Source of the DNA: Clostridia bacterium
GTDB taxonomy: Bacteria > Bacillota_A > Clostridia > UBA1212 > UBA1255
Direction: 5' to 3'
Length of the DNA stretch: 8,363 bases
NCBI GenBank assembly: GCA_017522515.1
Contig: JAFWZH010000158.1
Span: forward strand, 1-8,363
Shown here: one piece after another, positions 1-6,646 of the stretch
Numbering within the stretch: position 1 is the stretch's first letter
Layout of the letters: each line of letters begins with the position of its first letter
The notes under the pieces: model-generated
The model's input: only the letters and a program-made list of their open reading frames with translations
Databases searched by the model: none
Told to the model about the DNA's origin: nothing
Position numbers and translations under genes: made by a program

Positions 1-161
1 TATTAATTATATCATATTTGATTAACAAATTTCAATACACACAAACTCTTGCCATATTAAGACCTTAAGAAAATTTATTTCTAAGGCAAAATTTAAACAT
101 ATATCTATTGTGAAGAGATTAATTCAAACTTGTATTTTATATAAATTTAATTAAATTTCCA
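1..161. other. AT-rich stretch without a recognisable gene
   Basis: No supported coding region is seen. The only structure noted is a weak 9-bp hairpin with one bulged base at 63-86 (CCTT/AAGG and AGAAA/TTTCT). There is no adjacent gene in the window to which it could be assigned. Confidence 0.5.
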
Positions 162-188
162 TTATTATATAAACTGCCCCCACCAAAT
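162..188 (+). repeat. Left 27-nt direct repeat bounding the polymerase unit
   Basis: The sequence is TTATTATATAAACTG followed by CCCCCACCAAAT. It matches the copy at 4180-4206 in 26 of 27 positions and in the same orientation. It lies 36 bp beyond the U-run of the operon terminator, so the complete transcription unit falls between the copies. Confidence 0.88.
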
Positions 189-198
189 ATTTTCAACA

Positions 199-211
199 GA
201 CCAAATTGGTC
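199..211. repeat. Short perfect palindrome beside the left repeat
   Basis: GACCAA-A-TTGGTC is a 6+1+6 inverted repeat between the left 27-nt repeat and the operon terminator. It could be a protein-binding site. No second copy is seen near the right repeat. Confidence 0.4.
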
Positions 212-223
212 ATTTGAAACCAT

Positions 224-268
224 AAAAATACATCCCGTTAAGTAAGCATTTTCTGCACTTAACGGGAT
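224..268 (-). terminator. Intrinsic terminator of the polymerase operon, probably bidirectional
   Basis: A perfect 12-bp stem pairs ATCCCGTTAAGT (232-243) with ACTTAACGGGAT (257-268) around a 13-nt loop. On the minus strand it is followed by GTATTTTT (U-run from 224-228), and it begins 6 nt after the stop of the 279-aa gene. On the plus strand TTTTT follows at 268-272, so it could act in both directions. Confidence 0.87.
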
Positions 269-273
269 TTTTC

Positions 274-1113
274 TTATTCAAGCATCAGCTTAACCCTGCA
301 AACACCAAGTGCACTTTCACGCTTGATTATTGTCTCGGGAATTCTCGACAGCCACTTTTTACTGAAAATAGTGCTGTTGTAATAGCAGTCAAAGCTTGCA
401 ACGGGAAGCACAATCCATTCACTGTCTTCGGATTTGTTGGCAAGACAGTAGCAGACCACATCCCGCACAGCTTCAAAGGGTAAGCCTTTTTCATCACACA
501 TAACAACCTTTGAATGGAATTCAATCGGTAAAGAAACTGCTTCCATTCTCAGAGGACCGAGCTCAAGTGCATCTGCAATAATATAGTCAAATTTCAGTAC
601 CCAAGTACCCTTTGTGTTTATGGAAAAAGCGGGAATCTGCATTTGTTTAAGCTTATTTTTCCAAGGTGTTTCAAAATTTTTTGCTATTAAAGATATTTTC
701 TCAAGGTTGTCGGTACTTATTACACTTGCATTGCACATGGCAAAAAAGTGTATGTTTTTAATGTGACTGTAAAACCAACCTCTGCCGTCTTCTGCTACAA
801 GTTCAGGAAAATCTTTGTGTAAATGCTTGAAGTTAACATCTGTACCGTCTTTTTCTTCGGGAACACTGCACCAAGCACAAAGAGCGTTTCTCGCATGTTC
901 AATTCTGTCATAAGGGTTTCCGTCCTTTAAGCTTCCGTCGGTATTGTGAAAAAGATAACCTCTTGCAATTACTGTGAGTATTCTTCCGAGACCCTCAAAT
1001 TCAGTCAAGGTTTTAAAACTGAACCTACCGAGAAATGAGAGGTCTTTTTTGTTTATACAAAAGTATGAGGGCTTTTTTACATAGCTTTGAAACTCTTTCC
1101 ATTCATTTGTCAT
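274..1113 (-). CDS. Uncharacterised 279-aa protein, partner of the RdRP-like polymerase
   Basis: I do not recognise this family. The best start is the ATG at 1113. It forms a TAATG junction with the stop codon of the polymerase gene, and GGAGG lies 8 nt upstream on the minus strand. An upstream in-frame GTG at 1128 would place that ribosome binding site inside the gene, so I reject it. The protein appears soluble: there is no signal peptide and no membrane segment. It mixes aromatic-rich stretches with charged ones, and it has a CAWC (CxxC) pair in the N-terminal third and a CYC cluster in the C-terminal third. These could bind metal, but spacing and number do not match a zinc ribbon I know. 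The close translational coupling and the shared promoter and terminator suggest it is made together with the polymerase, perhaps as an accessory subunit or template-handling factor. That role is inference only. The terminator hairpin begins 6 nt after the stop. Confidence 0.85.
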   Translation of the reverse strand: MTNEWKEFQSYVKKPSYFCINKKDLSFLGRFSFKTLTEFEGLGRILTVIARGYLFHNTDGSLKDGNPYDRIEHARNALCAWCSVPEEKDGTDVNFKHLHKDFPELVAEDGRGWFYSHIKNIHFFAMCNASVISTDNLEKISLIAKNFETPWKNKLKQMQIPAFSINTKGTWVLKFDYIIADALELGPLRMEAVSLPIEFHSKVVMCDEKGLPFEAVRDVVCYCLANKSEDSEWIVLPVASFDCYYNSTIFSKKWLSRIPETIIKRESALGVCRVKLMLE

Positions 1114-4100
1114 TACCATAACCTCCACTTCTTCTTTTTAGGTTCCTCGGACGAAATACTGCTGTCAATAGTTAACCGTAATACTATGTCCGGTAAAACC
1201 TCAAGAGCAAACTTCCTTTTGCCGAGAGCTACAGCACATTTTACCACATCCTCGGGATTAAGCGACGGTGCGGCATTTCTTGTCCTTATGGGAAGCATAA
1301 TATGCTTGCAGTTGGAGATAATCTGATTTTTAGCATCAGCGGTATGCTTTATGCCTGAAACCATAGCCTTCATCTGAGGCGAATCTCCCTTTTGTGAAAG
1401 ATAGTTTTTCTTTAGGCTTCTGTTGCGGTGCATATCATCAAAATCACTGATAACATCACCAAGCATACGGTAACCGCCACATCTGAAATCACAGAAAAGA
1501 CGGACAATGTCAGAATCCCATACGGTGTCTGTAATTTCATAAAACCTTCTCACTCTGTCTACGGGAGGTGTAAACTGCCAATCTCCTGCAATAAGCTGTT
1601 GTCTTGCCAAACGCACCTGATAACTGCTCATTTTATCAAAGGCGGTATAAATCTCATCAACGGAAAAATCCTTTTCCTGACCCCGTGCCATAAGAATGCG
1701 GTACACATCATTTTGTCGCTTCATATCTTTCTCTGTATGAGTTAAAAAGCGTATTCTTTTAAGTGCAGTTTCATAATCGGATATCAGAGATTTAACCCTT
1801 TGCAGGGTGGTATTGTCAAGCTTTTCTTTCCAATCGGGTTCTGCGGCAAAGGTAAAAAGCTCACTGTCTTTTGCAGGCTTGTCGGTTGCTTTTTCTGTTT
1901 GCATAGCCATACTGTATGCATAATACGGCAGCTTTTCAAGGTTTGATGTAACACTGTCCCAATTAATGCAACCAAAGTATTTTGCCATCTTCTGTGCTTT
2001 TGTAGGCTCATACCATTCAGCAGTATCACCTTGGTCAAAAATATCCTTGTATTTCAAGAAACGGCTTCTTTTTATATTTCTTGCTTCAAGGTAAGCTGAT
2101 AAATCAGGCTTGATACCGCTTTTGGCAGAATCTATTTCAAGACCTGTCAGAATTGCGAGAGTTTCAACCTCTTCAAGAACGGCTTTTCTTTCTTCATCGG
2201 TAATGCTTTCGTCATAAGCAATAACACCTCTGCTGAGAGCCGCATTGCTTATCTGACCTACACGGGAAGAGAATGTAGCTTTAACCGTAGCAAATCTTGC
2301 CTCCCAATCATTTGCATCAGAAATCAAAGGCTCGGCAGTGGGTATTTTTAGTACGGGGAGAATTGTACTGCTTCTTTTTACACAAGCGTTTACAAGAGGG
2401 TCAGCAACAGTTTTAATCATATCACCGTCATAGTCAGCACCGCCAAGGCGTTCAGGGATGAGGGAACGGGAGTCAACCATTATTACATAGTGAAGATGAG
2501 AAAGATATTTCTCGCGGATAACACCTACATTCTTGAGTGGTACTGCAACAACCTCTTCATTTCTTGCTATGTGCGGACTGCGAAGAAGAGTGTAGCTATC
2601 ATTTTCTTTATACGTAGGCATAGGAGCGTACATCAAGTTATCGTGAAGCTGTTCTTTTTTGAGTTTCTGATATGCGTCTGTTTCACCCTCTGAGGACTTA
2701 ACTATATATGCAAGAAGCTTCATAAGGTCATCGGAAAGATAACGGTTATCACCTGAAACCAAAAGCTTACCCATAGAGTATTTGTCAGCTATGCTTTCAG
2801 CTTTATCCGAAAGCTCTGACTGAAACATAGGCTCACCAATAAAGAGAGGATTTTTGCGGATTATATCCGAATAAATATCACCTTTTCCAAGAAGATAGTT
2901 TTTCCGTGTTTCCCTATTACCAATGAAGCTAAAATATGCATTTTCTGTTGTTTTGGTAATCCAGTTTTGCTTTTCGGCTTCCGGAGCTTCATTCCATCCT
3001 AAAGGTAAATCTGCAGGGCGGAATTCATCATTCATTATTGCAAGAGTATTGAGAAACTGATAATTAAGCTCAATAGTGTCAGGTGTATATTCTCTGTCCT
3101 TGCCTGAAACATAAAGTGCGTGCTTATACTTTCTGCAGCGGTACATATACTCTTTCCAGGAAAGACCGTTTTCCGTCATCCACCCAAAGCCCTTAAACAT
3201 ACTTTTGGTAAGGATAATATCAACATCCACAGGGTTATGCTTAACACCGAAAATATCCGTGATAAACGGTACACCGATTTCTTTGAAAAGTGAAGCAAAA
3301 TCTACTTCGTGAACCACACCCTTTATATACGGAAGACGAATTTGAAAGGAGTGATGATTAGCTTCGAGCTTTCTTGCGAGATTTACCGAAATCAGACCCT
3401 CTCCGTCAAACTCTGTTATCTTAACATCTGTTTTCTTCTGTACTCTTGTGTACATACGCACTGGGTTGTTTGTACCATCGTCGGTTACGGTAATAACGTC
3501 AACATCTTTTACAACCGATTCGGGATTATCTATAACAATAATTCTCTTTTCGGAAAGAATATCTTCTTCGTCGTACCTTTTGCCGCTTGTGAAAAGCAGA
3601 GCGTTATATGCGTAAAGCTTACTGAGCTGACATTTGCCGATAGTCATACCCAGCATCATTCTTTCCTTAAGTGCCTCATAAATATCCGAGCGTACAAACG
3701 AAAGTCTGTTATCACGGCTCATAGATGCAGACCGTTCAAAGGCGATATATGTCATATCCTCTTTGCCGAAATTAATCTTTATACCCTTTGGCTTGAACAT
3801 CTCTTTTGCAAGCTCTTGTAATTCAAGGATTCTGCCAACAGGCATACGGTTAAATATACCCGAGAAATCTACATATACAAAAACATCACGAAGAGCCTCA
3901 CACAGAAGCTCACTGTTGCGGAAATCATCACCGTAAAGGATACACATAGCCTGATGAAAAATCGGGCAGTCATCCTGCAGAGTATTTTCTGTGCGATATT
4001 CATTCGGGATAGATGTTGAATCAAAACAGAAATCATATCCGTCGTCGGTTTTGCGGGCGGTTGAAATTATACTGAGTGCCGAAATTTCAGGTATCAGATA

Positions 4101-4115
4101 TTTTTTGTTTTTCAT
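1113..4115 (-). CDS. Eukaryotic-type RNA-dependent RNA polymerase homologue (two-barrel, DxDGD)
   Basis: This 1000-residue protein has the ordered signature blocks of the cellular RdRP (QDE-1/plant RDR) two-double-psi-barrel fold. The first-barrel blocks are DGEGLIS at 237-243 and FQIR...YIKGVV at 257-268, where K265 matches the conserved basic residue, followed by TKSMFKG at 303-309. The second-barrel blocks are LRSPHIARNEE at 511-521 and GGADYDGDM at 558-566, where D561, D563 and D565 would bind catalytic magnesium. Downstream lie VGQISN (619-624) and LAILTGLEIDSAKSG (653-667), which match the family's 'isn' and 'LA..AVDf.KtG' blocks. The DxDGD triad is shared with RNA polymerase beta-prime and with phage enzymes such as YonO, but the flanking blocks fit RdRP better. 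The inferred activity is nucleotidyl transfer to make RNA; template type (RNA or DNA) cannot be told from sequence. The N-terminal 230 residues and the largely helical C-terminal 300 are not assigned. The C-terminus is basic (KKKKWRLW). The start is supported by AGGGAGAA upstream of the ATG at 4115. No frameshift or missing catalytic residue is seen. Confidence 0.88.
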   Translation of the reverse strand: MKNKKYLIPEISALSIISTARKTDDGYDFCFDSTSIPNEYRTENTLQDDCPIFHQAMCILYGDDFRNSELLCEALRDVFVYVDFSGIFNRMPVGRILELQELAKEMFKPKGIKINFGKEDMTYIAFERSASMSRDNRLSFVRSDIYEALKERMMLGMTIGKCQLSKLYAYNALLFTSGKRYDEEDILSEKRIIVIDNPESVVKDVDVITVTDDGTNNPVRMYTRVQKKTDVKITEFDGEGLISVNLARKLEANHHSFQIRLPYIKGVVHEVDFASLFKEIGVPFITDIFGVKHNPVDVDIILTKSMFKGFGWMTENGLSWKEYMYRCRKYKHALYVSGKDREYTPDTIELNYQFLNTLAIMNDEFRPADLPLGWNEAPEAEKQNWITKTTENAYFSFIGNRETRKNYLLGKGDIYSDIIRKNPLFIGEPMFQSELSDKAESIADKYSMGKLLVSGDNRYLSDDLMKLLAYIVKSSEGETDAYQKLKKEQLHDNLMYAPMPTYKENDSYTLLRSPHIARNEEVVAVPLKNVGVIREKYLSHLHYVIMVDSRSLIPERLGGADYDGDMIKTVADPLVNACVKRSSTILPVLKIPTAEPLISDANDWEARFATVKATFSSRVGQISNAALSRGVIAYDESITDEERKAVLEEVETLAILTGLEIDSAKSGIKPDLSAYLEARNIKRSRFLKYKDIFDQGDTAEWYEPTKAQKMAKYFGCINWDSVTSNLEKLPYYAYSMAMQTEKATDKPAKDSELFTFAAEPDWKEKLDNTTLQRVKSLISDYETALKRIRFLTHTEKDMKRQNDVYRILMARGQEKDFSVDEIYTAFDKMSSYQVRLARQQLIAGDWQFTPPVDRVRRFYEITDTVWDSDIVRLFCDFRCGGYRMLGDVISDFDDMHRNRSLKKNYLSQKGDSPQMKAMVSGIKHTADAKNQIISNCKHIMLPIRTRNAAPSLNPEDVVKCAVALGKRKFALEVLPDIVLRLTIDSSISSEEPKKKKWRLW

Positions 4116-4147
4116 ACTGTTCTCCCTGATAATTATTGATTATTTTC

Positions 4148-4176
4148 AGTATATCATAGGAATTTGTGTATTGCAA
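4148..4176 (-). promoter_or_regulatory. Sigma-A-type promoter of the polymerase operon
   Basis: On the minus strand the -35 is TTGCAA (4171-4176), the spacer is 17 bp, and the -10 is TATACT (4148-4153) with an upstream TG giving an extended -10. Transcription would start near 4141, leaving a 5' leader of about 25 nt that contains AGGGAGAA ahead of the ATG. The host RNA polymerase, not the encoded enzyme, would therefore transcribe the unit. The right copy of the 27-nt repeat begins 4 bp upstream of the -35. Confidence 0.72.
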
Positions 4177-4179
4177 TCG

Positions 4180-4206
4180 TTATTATATAAACTGCCCCCA
4201 CTAAAT
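4180..4206 (+). repeat. Right 27-nt direct repeat bounding the polymerase unit
   Basis: The sequence is TTATTATATAAACTG followed by CCCCCACTAAAT. It differs from the left copy by one base (C to T in the CCA/CTA step). It sits just upstream of the operon -35 box. Identity is lost on both sides of the 27 nt. It could be a recombination footprint or a regulator-binding site used at both ends. Confidence 0.88.
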
Positions 4207-4243
4207 CTGTATTAAGCATAGCAGAGGTAGGGAAAGGGCAAAG

Positions 4244-4270
4244 AAAAACTGCCCTCCGAGGAGAGCAGTT
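4244..4270 (-). terminator. Intrinsic terminator of the lipoprotein operon
   Basis: AACTGC and CTC (4247-4256) pair with GAG and GCAGTT (4261-4270) with one internal mismatch and a CGAG loop. On the minus strand TTTTT follows at 4244-4248. It lies about 30 nt past the stop of the 61-aa gene and separates this operon from the polymerase promoter. Confidence 0.8.
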
Positions 4271-4299
4271 GAAAGAATTAATTTGTATAAATTGGAATT

Positions 4300-4485
4300 T
4301 CACTGCTTATTTATCTTGGTTAGAATTATACCTGTGCATATTACCATTTCAAAAGCTAAGAAAATTCCTGTACCAATTACAAGGCCTTCTACTTGTGATA
4401 ATCCGTTAAAAATTCCGGAAAACATTACCACAAATACCCCTTCCAAAATCATAGCAACTATACCAATCAAAATGTATTTCCACAT
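4300..4485 (-). CDS. Small two-helix membrane protein
   Basis: This 61-residue protein is almost entirely hydrophobic, with two likely membrane segments at about residues 4-25 and 33-56 and a short basic tail (KINKQ). The start is supported by GAGG about 8 nt upstream on the minus strand. It lies 44 nt downstream of the 433-aa lipoprotein gene on the same strand, and an intrinsic terminator follows it, so it is probably the last gene of that operon. I do not recognise a family. A holin-like, toxin-like or immunity-type peptide, or a small membrane partner of the lipoproteins, are all possible and none is supported by a motif. Confidence 0.7.
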   Translation of the reverse strand: MWKYILIGIVAMILEGVFVVMFSGIFNGLSQVEGLVIGTGIFLAFEMVICTGIILTKINKQ

Positions 4486-4529
4486 GTTATGTACCTCGCT
4501 TTCAAATTTTTATTTATACTAATATGGAC

Positions 4530-5831
4530 TTAAAACATTTCACGCATTTTGGCTTCAATTGTTTCTTTATCAATTAGATAATGTTTTATATTCAAAGGAT
4601 TGTATATGCCGGATTCACAATACATAACGAGTAAACTTTCATCTGATAATGATTGAATGCCTACAAAATAAGGATTTTCTAAATCTATTATAAAATCTGT
4701 TGCATAAACTTTATCATTCTGAATGTCAATTATATATAATGGACATTCTTTCTGTTCAATTTCTCCGCTATATACATTTACATTGCTCTCAATGAAAAAG
4801 ATAAATTTGCTTGAAACTGCATATTGAACTTGGCGGTCTGTACCTTTCATAATAAGTTCAATTCCAACATCAGATTTTTTGCAAATATATGTTGTAAGAC
4901 TTTCGTATGTTCGAAAAGCAATATAATCTCCAATCAAATGAAGTTCAAGCATTTGTTCAGAACCAATAATATTTTCAAAACCAATTAAAACTTCTTCATT
5001 TATTAATTTTCCATTTTTATCATATTGATATAAAAAGAATTTATATTTACCGGCTACTTGACGACGTCCCAAGCCAAATAGTTTTCCGTCTTTTACAGCA
5101 AAATGTTCAATTAGTATTCCTTCACTGTCTGTCCAGTTTATATCATTTTCGTATCTTTCATTAATTATTTCTTTCTTTTCGCCGTTTATATTATAAATCC
5201 AAGCCGTCGATATCGTTGCATATTCCGTTTTATCTGAAGAACCTTGTGTAATGCTGTATGATAAAAACTCTGTATCGCTTATTTTGCACATATAAATTAG
5301 TGGGGTATTATATTTTAATTCATCAACAATCTCAACAGTTCCGTTCTCGCAATCAATTCTTGTTAATTTCACATCATAAGCAGACTCCTCGGCAAACTCT
5401 GATGTATAACTTTTCCATTCGTAAAGATATCTATCATTAAGCACTACCATAGAACCTGAACCAACTGACCAGTTTATAATATTTTGTGGAGATTTTAACT
5501 TCATTTCTTTTTCTGATTGGGAATAAATTAACATAAATTCATCGTTTATACCATTATCTGAATATGTAGATTTATACCCATAGTAAGCATCACCTATAGC
5601 ATTTATGATTGTAAAATTGCTTAGGTTCAAATTTTTAAATTCTTTTGCCAAATTTGTTGACTTGACCTTAACATTGGGTAATATTACATTTTCGTTATAA
5701 TTAATATTTGGTAAAGTGCTTTCTGCTTCTGTTTGTTCGTTTTCTGAGGTATCTGGGTTAATTATAGCATTTGAGCATCCATACAAAAATATAGTGGAAA
5801 CTATTATTATAAAACACACTAATTTTTTCAT
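4530..5831 (-). CDS. Putative lipoprotein, 433 aa, beta-rich ectodomain
   Basis: The N-terminus is a lipoprotein signal: MKK, a hydrophobic stretch, then lipobox LYGC with the acylated cysteine at residue 19. An acidic, serine- and threonine-rich linker follows at about 22-45. The mature part has repeated short strand-like units, for example RYLYEWKS, KFFLYQYDKNGK, FIFFIESNVNVYSGE and PLYIIDIQNDKVY. Such spacing is typical of beta-propeller-like surface domains, but I cannot count blades with confidence. It would be anchored on the outer face of the cytoplasmic membrane. No catalytic motif is visible. The start has a strong ribosome binding site (AGAGGGGA). It lies 43 nt downstream of another lipoprotein gene and is likely cotranscribed with it. 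The gene is visibly AT-richer than the polymerase and parM genes, which suggests a different origin. Confidence 0.82.
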   Translation of the reverse strand: MKKLVCFIIIVSTIFLYGCSNAIINPDTSENEQTEAESTLPNINYNENVILPNVKVKSTNLAKEFKNLNLSNFTIINAIGDAYYGYKSTYSDNGINDEFMLIYSQSEKEMKLKSPQNIINWSVGSGSMVVLNDRYLYEWKSYTSEFAEESAYDVKLTRIDCENGTVEIVDELKYNTPLIYMCKISDTEFLSYSITQGSSDKTEYATISTAWIYNINGEKKEIINERYENDINWTDSEGILIEHFAVKDGKLFGLGRRQVAGKYKFFLYQYDKNGKLINEEVLIGFENIIGSEQMLELHLIGDYIAFRTYESLTTYICKKSDVGIELIMKGTDRQVQYAVSSKFIFFIESNVNVYSGEIEQKECPLYIIDIQNDKVYATDFIIDLENPYFVGIQSLSDESLLVMYCESGIYNPLNIKHYLIDKETIEAKMREMF

Positions 5832-5874
5832 AAAATCCCCTCTTTTAATTTCAGAACAAGTGTTAGTGTTAAGT

Positions 5875-6285
5875 TTAGATACAATTAAACTGTCCTATTA
5901 AATACCAGTTTTTTTGAATTCTTTCTTTATCTATGTTATTATACCACTCTTCGATATCATCAAGAGCTTCATTCGTTTTTTCGGAATACAATAACCCTAA
6001 CGTTTTCATTTCATTATCCCAAAAGATGACATTGTTGTTTTCTACCCAGATATATGAGAATTTTTCTTCTGCTACTGTGATGTTTTCAACCAAATTCTCA
6101 TCATTAATATCACTTAATAATACAACAACCCTTTCATTTTCTTTAGCATAATTTTCCAATGCATATTGAACAATTGCAGTATAATCATTAAGGTTATTTT
6201 CATAATAGTCAAGATAATCTTTATTACATGATGATAAAAAAACACAAAGAACAAATAATGCACATACCACTGTAAATTTTTTCAT
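5875..6285 (-). CDS. Putative small lipoprotein, 136 aa
   Basis: The N-terminus is MKKF, a hydrophobic core, and lipobox LSSC with the acylated cysteine at residue 20. The mature domain of about 116 residues is acidic, rich in asparagine and tyrosine, and has an alternating pattern (RVVVLLSDIN, KFSYIWVENNNVIFWD) that suggests a small alpha/beta fold. No known catalytic motif is seen and I do not recognise the family. The start is supported by AAGGTGAT upstream of the ATG at 6285. It is the first gene of the minus-strand operon driven by the promoter at 6322-6351 and is followed 43 nt later by the 433-aa lipoprotein gene. The pairing suggests a surface complex, but this is inference. Confidence 0.8.
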   Translation of the reverse strand: MKKFTVVCALFVLCVFLSSCNKDYLDYYENNLNDYTAIVQYALENYAKENERVVVLLSDINDENLVENITVAEEKFSYIWVENNNVIFWDNEMKTLGLLYSEKTNEALDDIEEWYNNIDKERIQKNWYLIGQFNCI

Positions 6286-6321
6286 GAAATCACCTTATCA
6301 AATTCTGATTTGTATATGTTA

Positions 6322-6351
6322 ATTATAACACACCTACGCCAAACAAATCAA
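6322..6351 (-). promoter_or_regulatory. Promoter of the lipoprotein operon
   Basis: On the minus strand the -10 is a perfect TATAAT (6322-6327) preceded by TGT (extended -10). An 18-bp spacer separates it from -35 TTGATT (6346-6351). The first gene starts at 6285, giving a leader of roughly 30 nt with AAGGTGAT as the ribosome binding site. Confidence 0.75.
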
Positions 6352-6391
6352 GATATACAATTCCCGTAATATGAATACTGCGACACATTTT

Positions 6392-6451
6392 TGGTAACTG
6401 AACGCATTGAACAGTTACCACTTTTTATCTAAGTTATCATTTTGATAACTT
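6392..6451. repeat. Candidate parC centromere or operator: four TGRTAACT half-sites
   Basis: The 8-mer TGRTAACT occurs four times as two facing pairs: TGGTAACT (6392-6399), AGTTACCA (6413-6420), AGTTATCA (6432-6439) and TGATAACT (6443-6450). A further perfect palindrome, TGGCTA-AAA-TAGCCA, is at 6481-6495. Location directly upstream of parMR is where ParR-bound parC sites occur in known type II systems. The same arms also form RNA hairpins. Confidence 0.5.
6393..6426 (+). terminator. Possible intrinsic terminator upstream of parM
   Basis: GGTAACTG (6393-6400) pairs with CAGTTACC (6412-6419) over an 11-nt loop, and ACTTTTT follows on the plus strand. The adjacent hairpin 6431-6451 (9-bp stem, TTT loop) is followed by GGGATTTTT. 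No plus-strand gene lies upstream in the window, so these may instead serve as protein-binding sites or insulate parM. Confidence 0.45.
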
Positions 6452-6522
6452 GGGATTTTTACATCAGGAATTCTGGTAGATGGCTAAAATAGCCACTAAC
6501 TAACTTTACATAAAATATTTTA

Positions 6523-6627
6523 ATGAAAGGAAGTGTTTATATTCAACATTCGCGACAGCCCCATTTTTCACTGCACCCGTGGAGGGTGTTTTTTTATGCC
6601 CAAATCTATTATCTAACAAAAATTTAA
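6523..6627 (+). other. Possible leader open reading frame across the attenuator
   Basis: An ATG at 6523 opens a 34-codon frame (starting MKGSVYIQHSRQ) that reads through the hairpin and T-run and ends at 6627, just before the parM ribosome binding site. It lacks a clear Shine-Dalgarno upstream. The AAAGGAAG segment lies just inside it. A second overlapping frame from GTG 6533 ends at 6616. Translation of either could disturb the terminator. Confidence 0.3.
6574..6595 (+). terminator. Leader terminator/attenuator ahead of parM
   Basis: CACCC (6574-6578) and GGGTG (6584-6588) enclose a GTGGA loop and are followed at once by seven T residues (6589-6595). It lies about 50 nt upstream of the parM start on the sense strand, which suggests premature termination that may be conditional. 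The stem is short but GC-rich. Confidence 0.62.
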
Positions 6628-6646
6628 ATTAAAGGAGTAATTCAAA

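Larger units (their letters stand above)
6352..6646 (+). promoter_or_regulatory. parM upstream control region
   Basis: This is most of the 361-base gap (6286-6646) between the divergent lipoprotein operon and parM. From left to right it holds an inverted repeat at 6392-6420, a second at 6431-6451, a third at 6481-6495, and a terminator-type hairpin at 6574-6595. The parM ribosome binding site AAAGGAG is at 6631-6637. I could not place a convincing sigma-A promoter for parM. TAAAAT hexamers at 6485 and 6511 lack a matching -35. Confidence 0.6.

Noticed and set aside
1114..1128. GTG start at 1128 for the 279-aa gene
   Set aside because: The only ribosome binding site (GGAGG) would fall inside the coding region. 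The ATG at 1113 has ideal spacing and a TAATG junction.
2421..2435. DYDGD read as a bacterial RNA polymerase beta-prime fragment
   Set aside because: Beta-prime has NADFDGD and other blocks that are absent here, while RSPH, QIR...KG and EIDSAKSG match the RdRP family. Both barrels are on one 1000-aa chain.
3309..3821. 170-codon plus-strand open frame opposite the polymerase gene
   Set aside because: It lies wholly antisense to conserved polymerase blocks (including DGEG and the QIR/KG block), has no ribosome binding site, and its translation is cysteine- and histidine-rich without a recognisable pattern.
162..4206. 27-nt repeats as transposon ends or CRISPR repeats
   Set aside because: They are direct rather than inverted, only two copies exist 4 kb apart, and no transposase or cas gene is present.
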